From: Peribacillus psychrosaccharolyticus ATCC 23296
GTDB lineage: Bacteria; Bacillota; Bacilli; Bacillales; DSM-1321
NCBI RefSeq assembly: GCF_000305495.1
Contig: NZ_AJTN02000206.1
Span: 1-50,199 of the forward strand
Length of the DNA: 50,199 nt
Reading direction: 5' to 3'
Of the stretch, positions 7,805 through 16,604 are shown one piece after another. The notes under the pieces were generated by a model. That model was not told the DNA's origin. It ran no database searches and saw only the letters and a program-made list of their open reading frames with translations. The translations under genes and the position numbers were made by a program. Numbering within the stretch: position 1 is the first letter of the stretch; each line of letters opens with the position of its first letter.

Positions 7805-8692
7805 ATGAGAATGCTGAAAAAACTAACTTGGACGACAGCTATTATCTACGGAATTCTCTTTCTCATTTCACTATCTATCCTTATTCCAATCTTAAATCTA
7901 CTAGCCATGTCATTTTCAGATCCTTTAAGAGTTCATGAGTTGAAGGGGCTGGATATATTTCCAAAAGGATTTTCATTAATCAATTACGAAGTGTTATTTT
8001 CAAATCCACTGATTGTCAGAAGTATTTTTAACAGTTTGTTCATCACTGCTGCTGGTACGGCGTTAAATCTATTTTTAACCGCGATGGCTGCCTATGTATT
8101 AGCAAGGACGAACTTTGTGGGGAAACGCTTAGTGATTATTTTTTTAATTGTCATCATGGTCTTTGAACCAGGCTTAATTCCCGAATATCTGCTAGTTAAG
8201 GATCTAGGATTATTGGATTCCTATTTATCACTTATTTTATACAAAGCAATCAATGTTTTTTACTTATTTATTTTAATGAGATTTTTTGAGGATGTCCCGG
8301 ATAGTATTTTGGAAGCGGCAAGAATAGATGGTGCAGGTCATTTTAAAATTTTTACAAAAATTATGCTGCCACTGTCGAAGCCCGGTCTAGCTACCTTAGG
8401 ATTATTTTATGCCATTTATCACTGGAACGAGTATTTTCGAGCAACCATTTATTTAACTGATCCTAATAAATGGCCGCTTCAAGTGGTCCTTAGGCAGTTT
8501 GTTGTCGAGCGGGATAATACATCATTACTTGGTGCACAAAATGTTCTCTCTTATGAACAAGTGGCAGCGTTAGACTTTGGTTCCCTTCAGGCTGGGACGA
8601 TTATCATTTCAATGGTACCATTATTGATATTTTATCCAATCATTCTTAAATATTACGCTAAGGGTGCACTCGAGGGTGGAGTAAAGGATTAA
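7805..8692 (+). CDS. ABC sugar-type permease, LplC/YtcP-like
   Basis: Second permease subunit, 295 residues with six helices; EAA loop EAARIDGAGHFKIFTKIMLPL. The long loop containing VERDNTSLLGAQNVLSYEQV is typical of YtcP/LplC proteins. I prefer ATG 7805 because AAAAGGGG then sits at proper distance. An in-frame GTG at 7796, overlapping the previous stop, would be almost on top of that SD. It forms the heterodimeric channel with the preceding permease. Confidence 0.86.
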   Translation: MRMLKKLTWTTAIIYGILFLISLSILIPILNLLAMSFSDPLRVHELKGLDIFPKGFSLINYEVLFSNPLIVRSIFNSLFITAAGTALNLFLTAMAAYVLARTNFVGKRLVIIFLIVIMVFEPGLIPEYLLVKDLGLLDSYLSLILYKAINVFYLFILMRFFEDVPDSILEAARIDGAGHFKIFTKIMLPLSKPGLATLGLFYAIYHWNEYFRATIYLTDPNKWPLQVVLRQFVVERDNTSLLGAQNVLSYEQVAALDFGSLQAGTIIISMVPLLIFYPIILKYYAKGALEGGVKD

Positions 8693-8736
8693 TTGTTATA
8701 CATTACTTTTGCAAGATTAAAAGAGGGGGATTTATT

Positions 8737-10194
8737 TTGAAAAAATTAGCCTTATTCATGTTCACACTATTATTGATACTTTCGATGGCTGCATGTTCAG
8801 ATAAAACAGCAAAAGAAAACGAACACGATTCAGGAGGAACTAAAACGATCAGGGTAGTGTACAAAGATGAAGGGCCCTCCAACCCAGTGGCTAAAACCTA
8901 TTACGCTAACCTAGAAAAGGCTCTGAAAAAGGATGAAAAGTTAGATGTTAAATTTGAACTGGTAGAAATGCCGCAGGGAACCTATTCTGAAAAATTAAAT
9001 TTGCTGCTTCTCAGCGGAGATATTCCTGATTTAATTTATTTTCAAGGCGGCGATCAGCAAATGGTTGAACAGCAATTATTAGAAGATCTAACACCATATA
9101 TTGAGAAATCTACTTATATTAAAGAAATATTGGGGACACATAATCTGGAAAGAATGAAGAATTATCCTTATTTATTATGGATTAAGCCATTGGATTCTAA
9201 AACTCCCGTTATCCGGAAAGATTGGCTGGAGCAGACGGCAAGTTCAAAAGAATTAATGGAAAATCCAACAGTAGATAACTACTATACGTTCTTCAAGGAA
9301 CTCGTGGCTCAATCGTCTGAAGGCAAGCCTAAATATGCCATTACCACTGCAGGGGATATTGGGGAGCTTGATTATCTATTTGAAATGGCCTTTGGGATTA
9401 ACCAAACCTGGTTAAAAAATGGCACAGAATATGAATATTCCAAAGTATCAACAAAAGAAAAAGAGAAACTTGCTTTTTACAATAAGTTATATAAGGAAGG
9501 TCTGCTTGATCCGCAATATTTAACGAAGCAATGGGATACCAAAGAAAAAGCGTTTTATGATGGTGAAACAGCGGTGATCGTAGGAACGAATGGTAAAGTG
9601 GTTGATATTTATAATGGGAAAATGAAACAGGTAAATGGCGATAATGCTGAAGTTTCCGTTCTACCCCCAGCAAAAGGTGAATTTCAAGGATATGCCCCGA
9701 CTGATATTACCAAAGAATCACGCGGGTTAGCTATTTCATCTCAGTCCAAAAACAAGGATACGGTGTTCAAAATTCTAGATTACCTTGCAAGTCCTAAAGG
9801 TCAAATGTTTGATCGAATTGGCTTCGAAGGGGAGCACTACCAAGTAACTGATTCAGGCATCGAACTAAACGAGAAATATTATAATGAGTGGTATGCACGA
9901 TACTGGGAGCCGGAAGAGTTCACAACTGAAAAGCCGCTGAAAACCCCATTATTAAGTGAACCTGCTGAAAAATCTAGAGAACTTGCGAACGAATTTTACA
10001 GTGAGGATAATCTTTTTCTTATTCCAGAGGAACTCGTGTCTAAATGGGACGCGATGGAAAATCTCTACAAAGAATATGCCACGGATATTATTACAGGTAA
10101 ACAGCCGATTGGGAATTTCGATAAGTTTGTCAGTGAGTGGAAGAAGGCAGGCGGCGATGAAGTAACTGAGTATGCGAATAAAAATATAAAATAA
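8737..10194 (+). CDS. Extracellular solute-binding lipoprotein of the ABC importer
   Basis: A 485-residue binding protein of the LplA/YtcQ type. The lipoprotein signal peptide ends SMAAC, with Cys20 as the acylation site. A mature domain follows with the family pattern LNLLLLSGDIPDLIYFQGGDQQ and KFVSEWKKAGGDEV near the C-terminus. The start is TTG with AGAGGGGGA upstream. It is anchored outside the membrane and delivers the substrate to the two upstream-encoded permeases. Its size and class suggest a carbohydrate or glycoside ligand, but this is inference. ADP-ribosylglycohydrolase genes follow after 13 bp. Confidence 0.88.
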   Translation: MKKLALFMFTLLLILSMAACSDKTAKENEHDSGGTKTIRVVYKDEGPSNPVAKTYYANLEKALKKDEKLDVKFELVEMPQGTYSEKLNLLLLSGDIPDLIYFQGGDQQMVEQQLLEDLTPYIEKSTYIKEILGTHNLERMKNYPYLLWIKPLDSKTPVIRKDWLEQTASSKELMENPTVDNYYTFFKELVAQSSEGKPKYAITTAGDIGELDYLFEMAFGINQTWLKNGTEYEYSKVSTKEKEKLAFYNKLYKEGLLDPQYLTKQWDTKEKAFYDGETAVIVGTNGKVVDIYNGKMKQVNGDNAEVSVLPPAKGEFQGYAPTDITKESRGLAISSQSKNKDTVFKILDYLASPKGQMFDRIGFEGEHYQVTDSGIELNEKYYNEWYARYWEPEEFTTEKPLKTPLLSEPAEKSRELANEFYSEDNLFLIPEELVSKWDAMENLYKEYATDIITGKQPIGNFDKFVSEWKKAGGDEVTEYANKNIK

Positions 10195-10207
10195 AGGAGT
10201 TCTATGG

Positions 10208-11350
10208 ATGCCCTCATTTCAGGAAAAAGTCAGCGGGGTGATTTATTCAACCGCGCTTGGCGATGCATTAGGTGCTCCTATTGAAAAGTTAAGTTACCAG
10301 GAGATTAAAGACCGATATGGCCGTGTGGAATCACTTAAGACAGAGTGGTATAAAACAAATACCCAGGAGACAATGGGGAAGAAGCGCGGAAATGGAATTA
10401 CAACAGATGATACCCTATTGACAATCGTTTTAATAAACCTTTTTATAAAGGAAAAAAGGCACCTAGATGCATATGATATGGGGAATGGTTTTGTTAAGAG
10501 GATAGCCTTTGAACCGACCTATATTCCTGAGTTCGATAAAAAAGCGATGATTATCGATCGGTTGTTTTATCCTGAAAAATATATCTTTATCCGTCATGTC
10601 CTGGCTAATTGTGAACCAAGAGAAGGCGGACTTGGCAATATGGTTAATTGCGGTGCCGCTATGTATATTGCCCCATTCGGTATTGTGAATGCAGGAAATC
10701 CGAAAGCCGCCTATGATGAAGCAATATTATTTGCGATGGGACATCAAAACAGCTATGGATTAGAAGCAGCCGGTGTGTTAGCGGCATGCGTAGCTAAGGC
10801 ATTTGAGCCTGATGTGACAGTCGATGATATTATTGAAACCGCTCTTATGCTGGCGAAGGATGGTACCAGGAAGGCCGTTGAAGAGCTGACGGGTGCAGCA
10901 AGAGAACTCAAAGCTCGTGCAGCTGGCATGGATGAAGTAATGGAAGTGTTCAAAGGTATTCTTGCTGTCTATTCGCCTATGAAGGATGATGTTAAACGTA
11001 CCAGTGAGAAGCTGGGTATCCCTGCGAACCACTATACACCCAGCAGATTATTTTCTATTGAAGAACTGCCAATTGCACTTGCCTTTATTGTATTAAATAA
11101 CGGGGAGTACTACCAATCCATCTACGATGGGGTGAATTCAGGAAGAGATACTGATTCAATCGGTGTCATGATTGGGGTTATCCTTGGGGCAATGTACGGA
11201 GATTCAGTAATAAAGAAAACTGATAAACAGCTGCTTGAAACGATAAACAAAACGAATTACAAAGAGGTAGCTGAGCAATTTGCTTCTGTCGCTGAAAGCA
11301 TAATTAAGAAAGACATTTTAATGAATGAAAAAAGAAGAAAACTGTTTTAA
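10208..11350 (+). CDS. ADP-ribosylglycohydrolase-family enzyme
   Basis: A 380-residue all-alpha hydrolase of the DraG/ARH family. The N-terminal GDALGAPIEKLS, the metal-binding TTDDTLL (about residue 72) and the C-terminal metal motif SGRDTDSIGVMIG (about residue 315) are intact, so a dinuclear Mg site is expected. The family cleaves N- or O-glycosidic bonds to ribose; beyond protein deADP-ribosylation, members occur in sugar and nucleoside catabolic operons. AAAGGAG sits 8 bases before the ATG. Location after an ABC importer points to hydrolysis of an imported riboside-like compound rather than protein repair (inference). Confidence 0.85.
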   Translation: MPSFQEKVSGVIYSTALGDALGAPIEKLSYQEIKDRYGRVESLKTEWYKTNTQETMGKKRGNGITTDDTLLTIVLINLFIKEKRHLDAYDMGNGFVKRIAFEPTYIPEFDKKAMIIDRLFYPEKYIFIRHVLANCEPREGGLGNMVNCGAAMYIAPFGIVNAGNPKAAYDEAILFAMGHQNSYGLEAAGVLAACVAKAFEPDVTVDDIIETALMLAKDGTRKAVEELTGAARELKARAAGMDEVMEVFKGILAVYSPMKDDVKRTSEKLGIPANHYTPSRLFSIEELPIALAFIVLNNGEYYQSIYDGVNSGRDTDSIGVMIGVILGAMYGDSVIKKTDKQLLETINKTNYKEVAEQFASVAESIIKKDILMNEKRRKLF

Positions 11351-11381
11351 GGCTGCTGCAGATGTGCACAGGAGGGATTTT

Positions 11382-13478
11382 ATGATTCCTGAGAGATATT
11401 TAGAAAAGTTATATGCGGGTGTACTGGGTATGAACAGCGGAATTAGACTAGGTGCCCCTCTTGAACCATTAGAGTGGACGGCAGAAAGAATCCAACAGGT
11501 GCACGGCGATATAAAAGGCTATGTAAAAGACTATAAGACGTTTTCAGCAGATGATGATGCAAATGGTCCGATTTTTTTTATCAGATCATTATATGACGAA
11601 GCGAAGGGTAGGGAGATCGAGGCGGAGGATGTAGGGAAGACCTGGATGAATTATTGCCGTGAAGGAATCGGAATGATTTGGTGGGGCGGAGAAGATATAA
11701 GTACAGAGCATCGAGCGTTCACAAACCTTCAGAAAGGGATTAAAGCTCCGCAGTCTGGTTCGGCCAAGGTGAATGGTGTGGTCATGGCTGAACAAATTGG
11801 CGGACAAATTTTTATTGACAGCTGGGGGTTAATCTTTCCTACTGCTATAGAAAAAGCGGCACATTATGCTGAAGTTGCCGCAAGTGTTTCACATGATTTG
11901 AATGGTCTATATGGAGCGAGATTTATGGCAGCCTGTATTTCCAACGCTTTCTCCGCCCAGTCTATAAAAGAAGTTCTTCAAACCGGATTAAGTATGATTC
12001 CAAGTGATTCGACTTATGCGAAAATGGTTAGAGCAGTGATCAGCTTTCACCACAAAAACCCGGCTAATTTCCGGCTATGCCGTCAATATTTAGAAGAGTT
12101 CTGGGGGTATGATAAATACCCTGGAATATGTCATATTATCCCGAATGCGGCGGTATGTGTGTTAGCGCTCCTATATGGAGAAGGAGATTTTTCAAAGACG
12201 ATAGAAATAGCAGTAATGTGCGGGTGGGATACGGATTGTAATGCGGGAACGGTTGGAACGATAACAGGGGTCCTAACCGGTCTTGAAGGAATCCCGGAGC
12301 ATTATCGAAAACCTATTAATGATTCTATTGTTGCTTCAAGTGTTTCTGGCTATTTAAATATTGTTGACCTGCCGACATTTACACAGGAATTGGCGTTGCT
12401 GGGTTACCAAATGGCAGGCATAGAACCACCAGAAGAAGTGAAAGAATCGATTAAGCAGGGTGATGTCTTTTTTAATTTTCACTTACCAGGTTCGACGCAT
12501 GGGTTTAAAACAGATAATCCCTTTAAAGCGTTTCTTCGTCATAATAAACAAGTCGGCGAAGGATCCTTAGAAGTGATTTTCGATAGAATGGTTGAAGGTG
12601 ATGTGAGTAAGGTATTTTATAAACCTTTTTATCGCAGACAGGACTTCAATGATGAAAAATATAAACCAACATTTGCACCTAAAGCCTATTCAGGTCAAAC
12701 GGTTTCCGTAGACTTTTTCTTAGATCAATGGCAAGGTGCAGGACTTGTTGTTACCCCGTATGTACGGATCACGGATAATCAAGAATGTTTGTACCTAACC
12801 AAATGTGAACTGAATAATCAAACTTGGAATCATGTTGATTTTCGTATTCCAGATACAGACGGCTCGTTAATTGATGAAGTGGGGTATAGAATTGAAAGTT
12901 CTTCAACTCTTACCTGTCGAGCGATAGGGGCCCTATATGTGGATAACTTTCATATAACAGGTCAGGTAGATTATTCGATTGCTTTTTCGAAGCAATTCGA
13001 GGAATTTGGTTCCTTGACTCCATTTGCACATAACAAGGGGAAATGGAAATTGGATGGACAGACGATGAAGTACTCTGCTTCTGAAGACTGCTCCAGTTAT
13101 ACAGGTAACTACTATACGAAAGATGCAGTTATTGAAGCAGTAATTACGCCTATAGTGGGTATAAGTCATAAACTGATTTTTAGAGCTGAGGGCATCCAGC
13201 GTCAATATTTAATTGGATTTGATGGCAGTAACCAGGTTTCATTTATAAAAAAGGATTTTGGGTATGAACGGTTAATTACTGTCCCCTTTGAATGGAAGCA
13301 TCATCAAGCCTATGTATATAAGGTTGAATACCATGAAAATAAAATCTGCTTTTATATCGATGAAGAGAAACTAATTGAACACAATGATTCAAGGTTTTCG
13401 AAAGGAATGTTCGGATTTGGCTGTCTCGAAAAAGGAGAAGCAGTGATTTCTTCATTCAAAATTAAAGAAGTGGGGTAA
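11382..13478 (+). CDS. ADP-ribosylglycohydrolase-family enzyme with C-terminal beta-sandwich domain
   Basis: A 698-residue two-part protein. The first 350 residues are a second, divergent ADP-ribosylglycohydrolase: the C-terminal motif GWDTDCNAGTVGTI is present, but the first metal motif reads SADDDANGP instead of TDDT. The last 200 residues (from about DYSIAFSKQFEEFG) look like a LamG/3-keto-glycoside hydrolase-type jelly roll, ending YHENKICFYIDEEKL and GMFGFG, probably for glycan binding. A middle region of about 130 residues is unassigned. I start at ATG 11382 because AGGAGGG precedes it; an upstream in-frame start lies inside the previous gene. No signal peptide is seen, so it acts in the cytoplasm. 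Confidence 0.8.
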   Translation: MIPERYLEKLYAGVLGMNSGIRLGAPLEPLEWTAERIQQVHGDIKGYVKDYKTFSADDDANGPIFFIRSLYDEAKGREIEAEDVGKTWMNYCREGIGMIWWGGEDISTEHRAFTNLQKGIKAPQSGSAKVNGVVMAEQIGGQIFIDSWGLIFPTAIEKAAHYAEVAASVSHDLNGLYGARFMAACISNAFSAQSIKEVLQTGLSMIPSDSTYAKMVRAVISFHHKNPANFRLCRQYLEEFWGYDKYPGICHIIPNAAVCVLALLYGEGDFSKTIEIAVMCGWDTDCNAGTVGTITGVLTGLEGIPEHYRKPINDSIVASSVSGYLNIVDLPTFTQELALLGYQMAGIEPPEEVKESIKQGDVFFNFHLPGSTHGFKTDNPFKAFLRHNKQVGEGSLEVIFDRMVEGDVSKVFYKPFYRRQDFNDEKYKPTFAPKAYSGQTVSVDFFLDQWQGAGLVVTPYVRITDNQECLYLTKCELNNQTWNHVDFRIPDTDGSLIDEVGYRIESSSTLTCRAIGALYVDNFHITGQVDYSIAFSKQFEEFGSLTPFAHNKGKWKLDGQTMKYSASEDCSSYTGNYYTKDAVIEAVITPIVGISHKLIFRAEGIQRQYLIGFDGSNQVSFIKKDFGYERLITVPFEWKHHQAYVYKVEYHENKICFYIDEEKLIEHNDSRFSKGMFGFGCLEKGEAVISSFKIKEVG

Positions 13479-13490
13479 GGTTGGATATGG

Positions 13491-13524
13491 AAATGAGGCA
13501 GAGATAACTCTGTCTTATTTCTTA
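13491..13524 (+). terminator. Weak terminator-like hairpin after the catabolic operon
   Basis: AAATGAGGCAGA pairs with TCTGTCTTATTT (two G-U pairs) across 6 bases, followed by CTTAG rather than a T run. It may attenuate rather than stop transcription into the esterase gene. Confidence 0.45.
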
Positions 13525-13548
13525 GAAACGATAAAGGAGTTGCCAAAT

Positions 13549-15462
13549 TTGAGTAAAAAAATTGGGTTTGCTTTTTTGATTGTCATGATCATCATTTCTG
13601 CCATCTTTACTTCTGATTTTACCGTTTACGCAAAAGACCACGGAAAAAGCATGACTGTGGTAAATAAACTAACTTCGTCTCAACTTAGGCATGATTCTAC
13701 TCAAAATAATGATCAGCTTACTTATAAAGTCTATCTTCCGAAAGGATACGACACGAACCGTAAAAAAGCCTACCCGGTTATCTATTTACTACATGGAAGC
13801 AATGGCAATGAAAACAGTTATGATGATTTTTGGAAAACGCTTGATAAGATGATTCAAAAAAAGACAATAGAACCAGTGATTGCAATCGTTCCTTCAACGG
13901 GTAACAGCTATTGGGTGGACTCAGAGAAATATGGTCACTATGAATCTGCTGTCATTAAAGACCTCATTCCAACTATAGATAAAAAATACCATACAATCGC
14001 AAACCGTTCAGGAAGATTTCTTACGGGATATTCTATGGGCGGGTATGGGGCGCTCAGGTATTCCTTGGTTTATCCAGAACTCTTTTCAGGTACCGTTTTA
14101 TTAAGCCCTGCTATTCAACAACAAGAACCTCCAGAAACATCAGGAGCAGTACAAAGAGGGAGCTTTGGAGACCCATTTGACTTGAACCTATGGAATGCCA
14201 AAAATTATCCAACTGCGATTGATTCATATATTTTACAGTCATATAGGGTCTCTATCTATATTGCAACTGGTGATGATGATTGGAATCATCTGAGTGAAAA
14301 AGAAGAATTACCATCCGATGCAGCTAAATATAATTTAGAAGTTCAAGCCATCCAACTTTATCAGGAGCTACATCGGAAAAATCTCTTTCAAGTAGATTTT
14401 CCGAAATGGGGAGATGTCCCATCAAACCCAGCGGAACTTCGAATCATGAATGGCGGACATGGAAAAGAGGTATGGCTTCAAGGTTTTGAAGAAGGAGTAA
14501 AGTATTTATTCGACAAAAAAGAAAGAAAGTCTTATTCTCCAGCTTACGATCTAAAACAATATCAGTCTAAAAAGAAAGGGAAGGTTACGACAGAAACATT
14601 TACAGCATCAAGTCTTGTTAACGACTCTACTCCAGGGCTGGACCAATTAACGTATAACAGGTACCTGCCTCCAGGATATAATAAGAAAAATAAGTATCCA
14701 GTGGTTTACTTGCTGCACGGAAGCACTGGAAATGAAGAAAGCTGGAATTCATTTTGGCCAATCATTGATAAAATGATAGAACAGAAGAAGACGCGTCCAT
14801 TTATTGCGATTGCGCCGATAACTGGGAATAGCTATTGGGTCAATTCACGTAAATATGGAGCAGTTGAGTCAGCCATTATCAACGACCTAATCCCTAAAAT
14901 TGACAAGGAACATAGTACGATAGCATCTAGGGGAGGTAGAGGTTTAATCGGTTTTTCTATGGGCGGGTATGGAGCCTTACGTTATTCGCTCAATTACCCT
15001 GACTTGTTTGCTGGTACGACTTTACTTAGCCCTGCCATTCAAGATAAGGATGCCCCAGCTACTTCGGGTGCTGTAGAAAGAGGATCATTTGGAGAGCCCT
15101 TTGATTCGAAAATCTGGGACGAACTAAATTACCCAGCAGCACTAAAAAAATATAGTAAACAACCCAATCAGGTTCCCATGTATATCGTAACTGGAGATGA
15201 TGATTGGAACCATTTAAGCGAGCAAGAAGATTTACCGAAGGATGCAAACAAATATAATATGGAAGTGCAGGCAGTCAATCTATATCAAGCTCTTCACCGC
15301 TCAAACCTTTACAATAAAGACTTTGAAAAGTGGGCAGATGTTCCGGGGAGTCCAGCAGAATTACGAATTTTAAATGGAGGACATGGGATGTCAGTTTGGG
15401 CAGAGGGGTTTGAGAAGGGGTTACAATATATGTTTACTAATGGCTTAGGAAAAACCAATTAA
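13549..15462 (+). CDS. Secreted esterase with two tandem esterase-D-type domains
   Basis: A 637-residue protein with an N-terminal signal segment (FAFLIVMIIISAIFTSDF) and two copies of an alpha/beta-hydrolase of the putative-esterase (PF00756) type, about residues 35-325 and 345-635. Each copy has the nucleophile elbow (GYSMGGYGALR; GFSMGGYGALR), the segment TGDDDWNHLSE (a likely site for the catalytic acid) and a C-terminal NGGHG histidine. The linker is lysine-rich. I start at TTG 13549 because AAAGGAG lies 10 bases upstream; a TTG at 13540 would abut the SD. It probably removes acyl groups from extracellular glycans or esters. It follows the catabolic operon by 70 bp and may feed it. Confidence 0.85.
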   Translation: MSKKIGFAFLIVMIIISAIFTSDFTVYAKDHGKSMTVVNKLTSSQLRHDSTQNNDQLTYKVYLPKGYDTNRKKAYPVIYLLHGSNGNENSYDDFWKTLDKMIQKKTIEPVIAIVPSTGNSYWVDSEKYGHYESAVIKDLIPTIDKKYHTIANRSGRFLTGYSMGGYGALRYSLVYPELFSGTVLLSPAIQQQEPPETSGAVQRGSFGDPFDLNLWNAKNYPTAIDSYILQSYRVSIYIATGDDDWNHLSEKEELPSDAAKYNLEVQAIQLYQELHRKNLFQVDFPKWGDVPSNPAELRIMNGGHGKEVWLQGFEEGVKYLFDKKERKSYSPAYDLKQYQSKKKGKVTTETFTASSLVNDSTPGLDQLTYNRYLPPGYNKKNKYPVVYLLHGSTGNEESWNSFWPIIDKMIEQKKTRPFIAIAPITGNSYWVNSRKYGAVESAIINDLIPKIDKEHSTIASRGGRGLIGFSMGGYGALRYSLNYPDLFAGTTLLSPAIQDKDAPATSGAVERGSFGEPFDSKIWDELNYPAALKKYSKQPNQVPMYIVTGDDDWNHLSEQEDLPKDANKYNMEVQAVNLYQALHRSNLYNKDFEKWADVPGSPAELRILNGGHGMSVWAEGFEKGLQYMFTNGLGKTN

Positions 15463-15526
15463 GAAAAATAACAGCCTTGACTTCCTCTCTTAAACCGTTT
15501 TTGATTAACTAAAGGGGGAAAGAGAT

Positions 15527-15757
15527 GTGCATAGCCTAACCATCATAGACAGCATTAAAACAGAATACAATACTTTATTTGTGAAAATAAAGGGATATGA
15601 TTCGAACGGCAACCGACCCTTCGAAGGAGAAGTGAAATTTATCGGAGGAAGACCATACGGGGATTTACTTCATCACAAGAGATCAAGCTTATCACCAGAG
15701 TGCCGGGAATATGTGATCGAAAAATTAATGAGTAAATATTTACGAGAAGAATTTTAA
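15527..15757 (+). CDS. Small hypothetical protein
   Basis: A 76-residue soluble protein that I do not recognise. It begins at a GTG with AAAGGGGG about 8 bases upstream; the overlapping ATG two bases earlier opens a 4-codon frame only. The sequence alternates short beta-like and charged segments (LFVKIKGYDSNGNRPFEGEVKFIGG) and ends with a helix (REYVIEKLMSKYLREEF). It has its own terminator, which supports a real gene. Confidence 0.65.
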   Translation: MHSLTIIDSIKTEYNTLFVKIKGYDSNGNRPFEGEVKFIGGRPYGDLLHHKRSSLSPECREYVIEKLMSKYLREEF

Positions 15758-15808
15758 AAAGAGTAGGCATTAGAAAAGGTTAGAACTTCTTATGTCTACT
15801 CTTTTTAA
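15757..15808 (+). terminator. Terminator after the 76-residue gene
   Basis: AAAAGAGTAGGCAT pairs with ATGTCTACTCTTTT (one G-U pair); 21-base loop, then a T-rich tail. Confidence 0.75.
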
Positions 15809-16027
15809 TTTATAGAGAAATACCTTTTTTAAAATTTTTTAGAACTACTCTCAAATGGGAGAATAAAGAAACCATTATTTACAGATTGTAATGATTATTT
15901 AGTAGCAAAAAATAAATAGAGTATATAAGGTATATATGGATAAATAGACCTGTTTTCTACTGATGGAAGGAATAATTAAAGATAGTAAAATAAGAAAAAA
16001 TAACTAAATTATATTTTCAGAATAATT
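15809..16027. other. AT-rich gene-free stretch before small RNA copy 2
   Basis: About 220 bases, very AT-rich, with no ORF carrying a ribosome binding site. Nothing recognisable apart from leading into the small-RNA promoter. Confidence 0.5.
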
Positions 16028-16030
16028 GTA

Positions 16031-16061
16031 GTCGACATTAACCGACAGGATATGTTATTAT
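16031..16061 (+). promoter_or_regulatory. Promoter with tandem Spo0A-like boxes (copy 2)
   Basis: TCGACA at 16032-16037 and CCGACA at 16042-16047 are again 10 bases apart. On the other strand they read TGTCGGT-TAA-TGTCGAC, each near TGTCGAA, with a TAA spacer as I recall for the abrB pair. A -10 TATTAT (16056-16061) follows 18 bases after the first hexamer. Confidence 0.5.
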
Positions 16062-16067
16062 ATGTTT

Positions 16068-16155
16068 GAAAGATCGTAATTCTATTGCTGGAATTGCTTT
16101 CTTTTTGTTCATGTGCAGCCTAACTCGCTCAAACGGGTTTGGCTGCATTTTTTTT
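16068..16155 (+). ncRNA. Candidate small RNA, copy 2 of a two-member family
   Basis: About 88 nt. The 5' hairpin is AATTCT/GGAATT with loop ATTGCT (copy 1 has GGAGTT, a pairing-neutral change). Then come the shared TTGCTTTCTTTTT, TCATGTGCAG, and a terminator stem GCAGCCTAACTCG/CGGGTTTGGCTGC with an eight-T tail. The terminator sequence differs from copy 1 while keeping the fold, as expected for a structured RNA. No start codon with SD is present. It lies alone between the 76-residue gene and the minus-strand Pmp3-like gene. Confidence 0.6.
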
Positions 16156-16188
16156 GGAAAAAAATAAACCCTTTTTAAGGGTTTATTG
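16153..16188 (-). terminator. Terminator of the YqaE/Pmp3-like gene
   Basis: AATAAACCC/GGGTTTATT with a 7-base loop; on the minus strand it is followed by a run of T, just after the stop codon of the gene. Confidence 0.8.
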
Positions 16189-16193
16189 AAAAC

Positions 16194-16388
16194 TTAGTCT
16201 TGTCGTGACCTTGCATACATTTTTGCTGCCCTTTTATCTGCTTTTTTTTCATTAACTACGAGTATCGCGTGGATCACACCAGGTATCCAGAAAAAGATAC
16301 ACAGAATAAAATTGAGTACGGCTTGTACAGGCTTACCTGACAATAAAACAGCAACAGGCGGTAAAAGAATGGCAAGTAAATACATCAT
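16194..16388 (-). CDS. YqaE/Pmp3-family small membrane protein
   Basis: A 64-residue protein with two transmembrane helices (YLLAILLPPVAVLLSG and AVLNFILCIFFWIPGVIHAI), the LLPPVAV and WIPGVIHA motifs of the Pmp3/UPF0057 family, and a basic tail. Members are stress-related membrane peptides of uncertain mechanism. An upstream TTG frame runs through AGGAGG, which is clearly the ribosome binding site for the ATG-ATG start used here. Confidence 0.85.
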   Translation of the reverse strand: MMYLLAILLPPVAVLLSGKPVQAVLNFILCIFFWIPGVIHAILVVNEKKADKRAAKMYARSRQD

Positions 16389-16604
16389 TAAATTTTTCCT
16401 CCTATCCAATGTAACTAGATCTATCGGGATTGTGTATGCGTCAATTGTATCATAAAGAACTTTGGAAATTAGAGTTTATAAAAATTACCGTAAATAGGAA
16501 CGTAGCCTCATTTTTTATTTCTTTCATACGTCTAATAACTTAGGTATTTGGAAATAAATAATTGTAAACGCTTTAAAAATAATGAAGCAAGGGAAATGGT
16601 AGAC

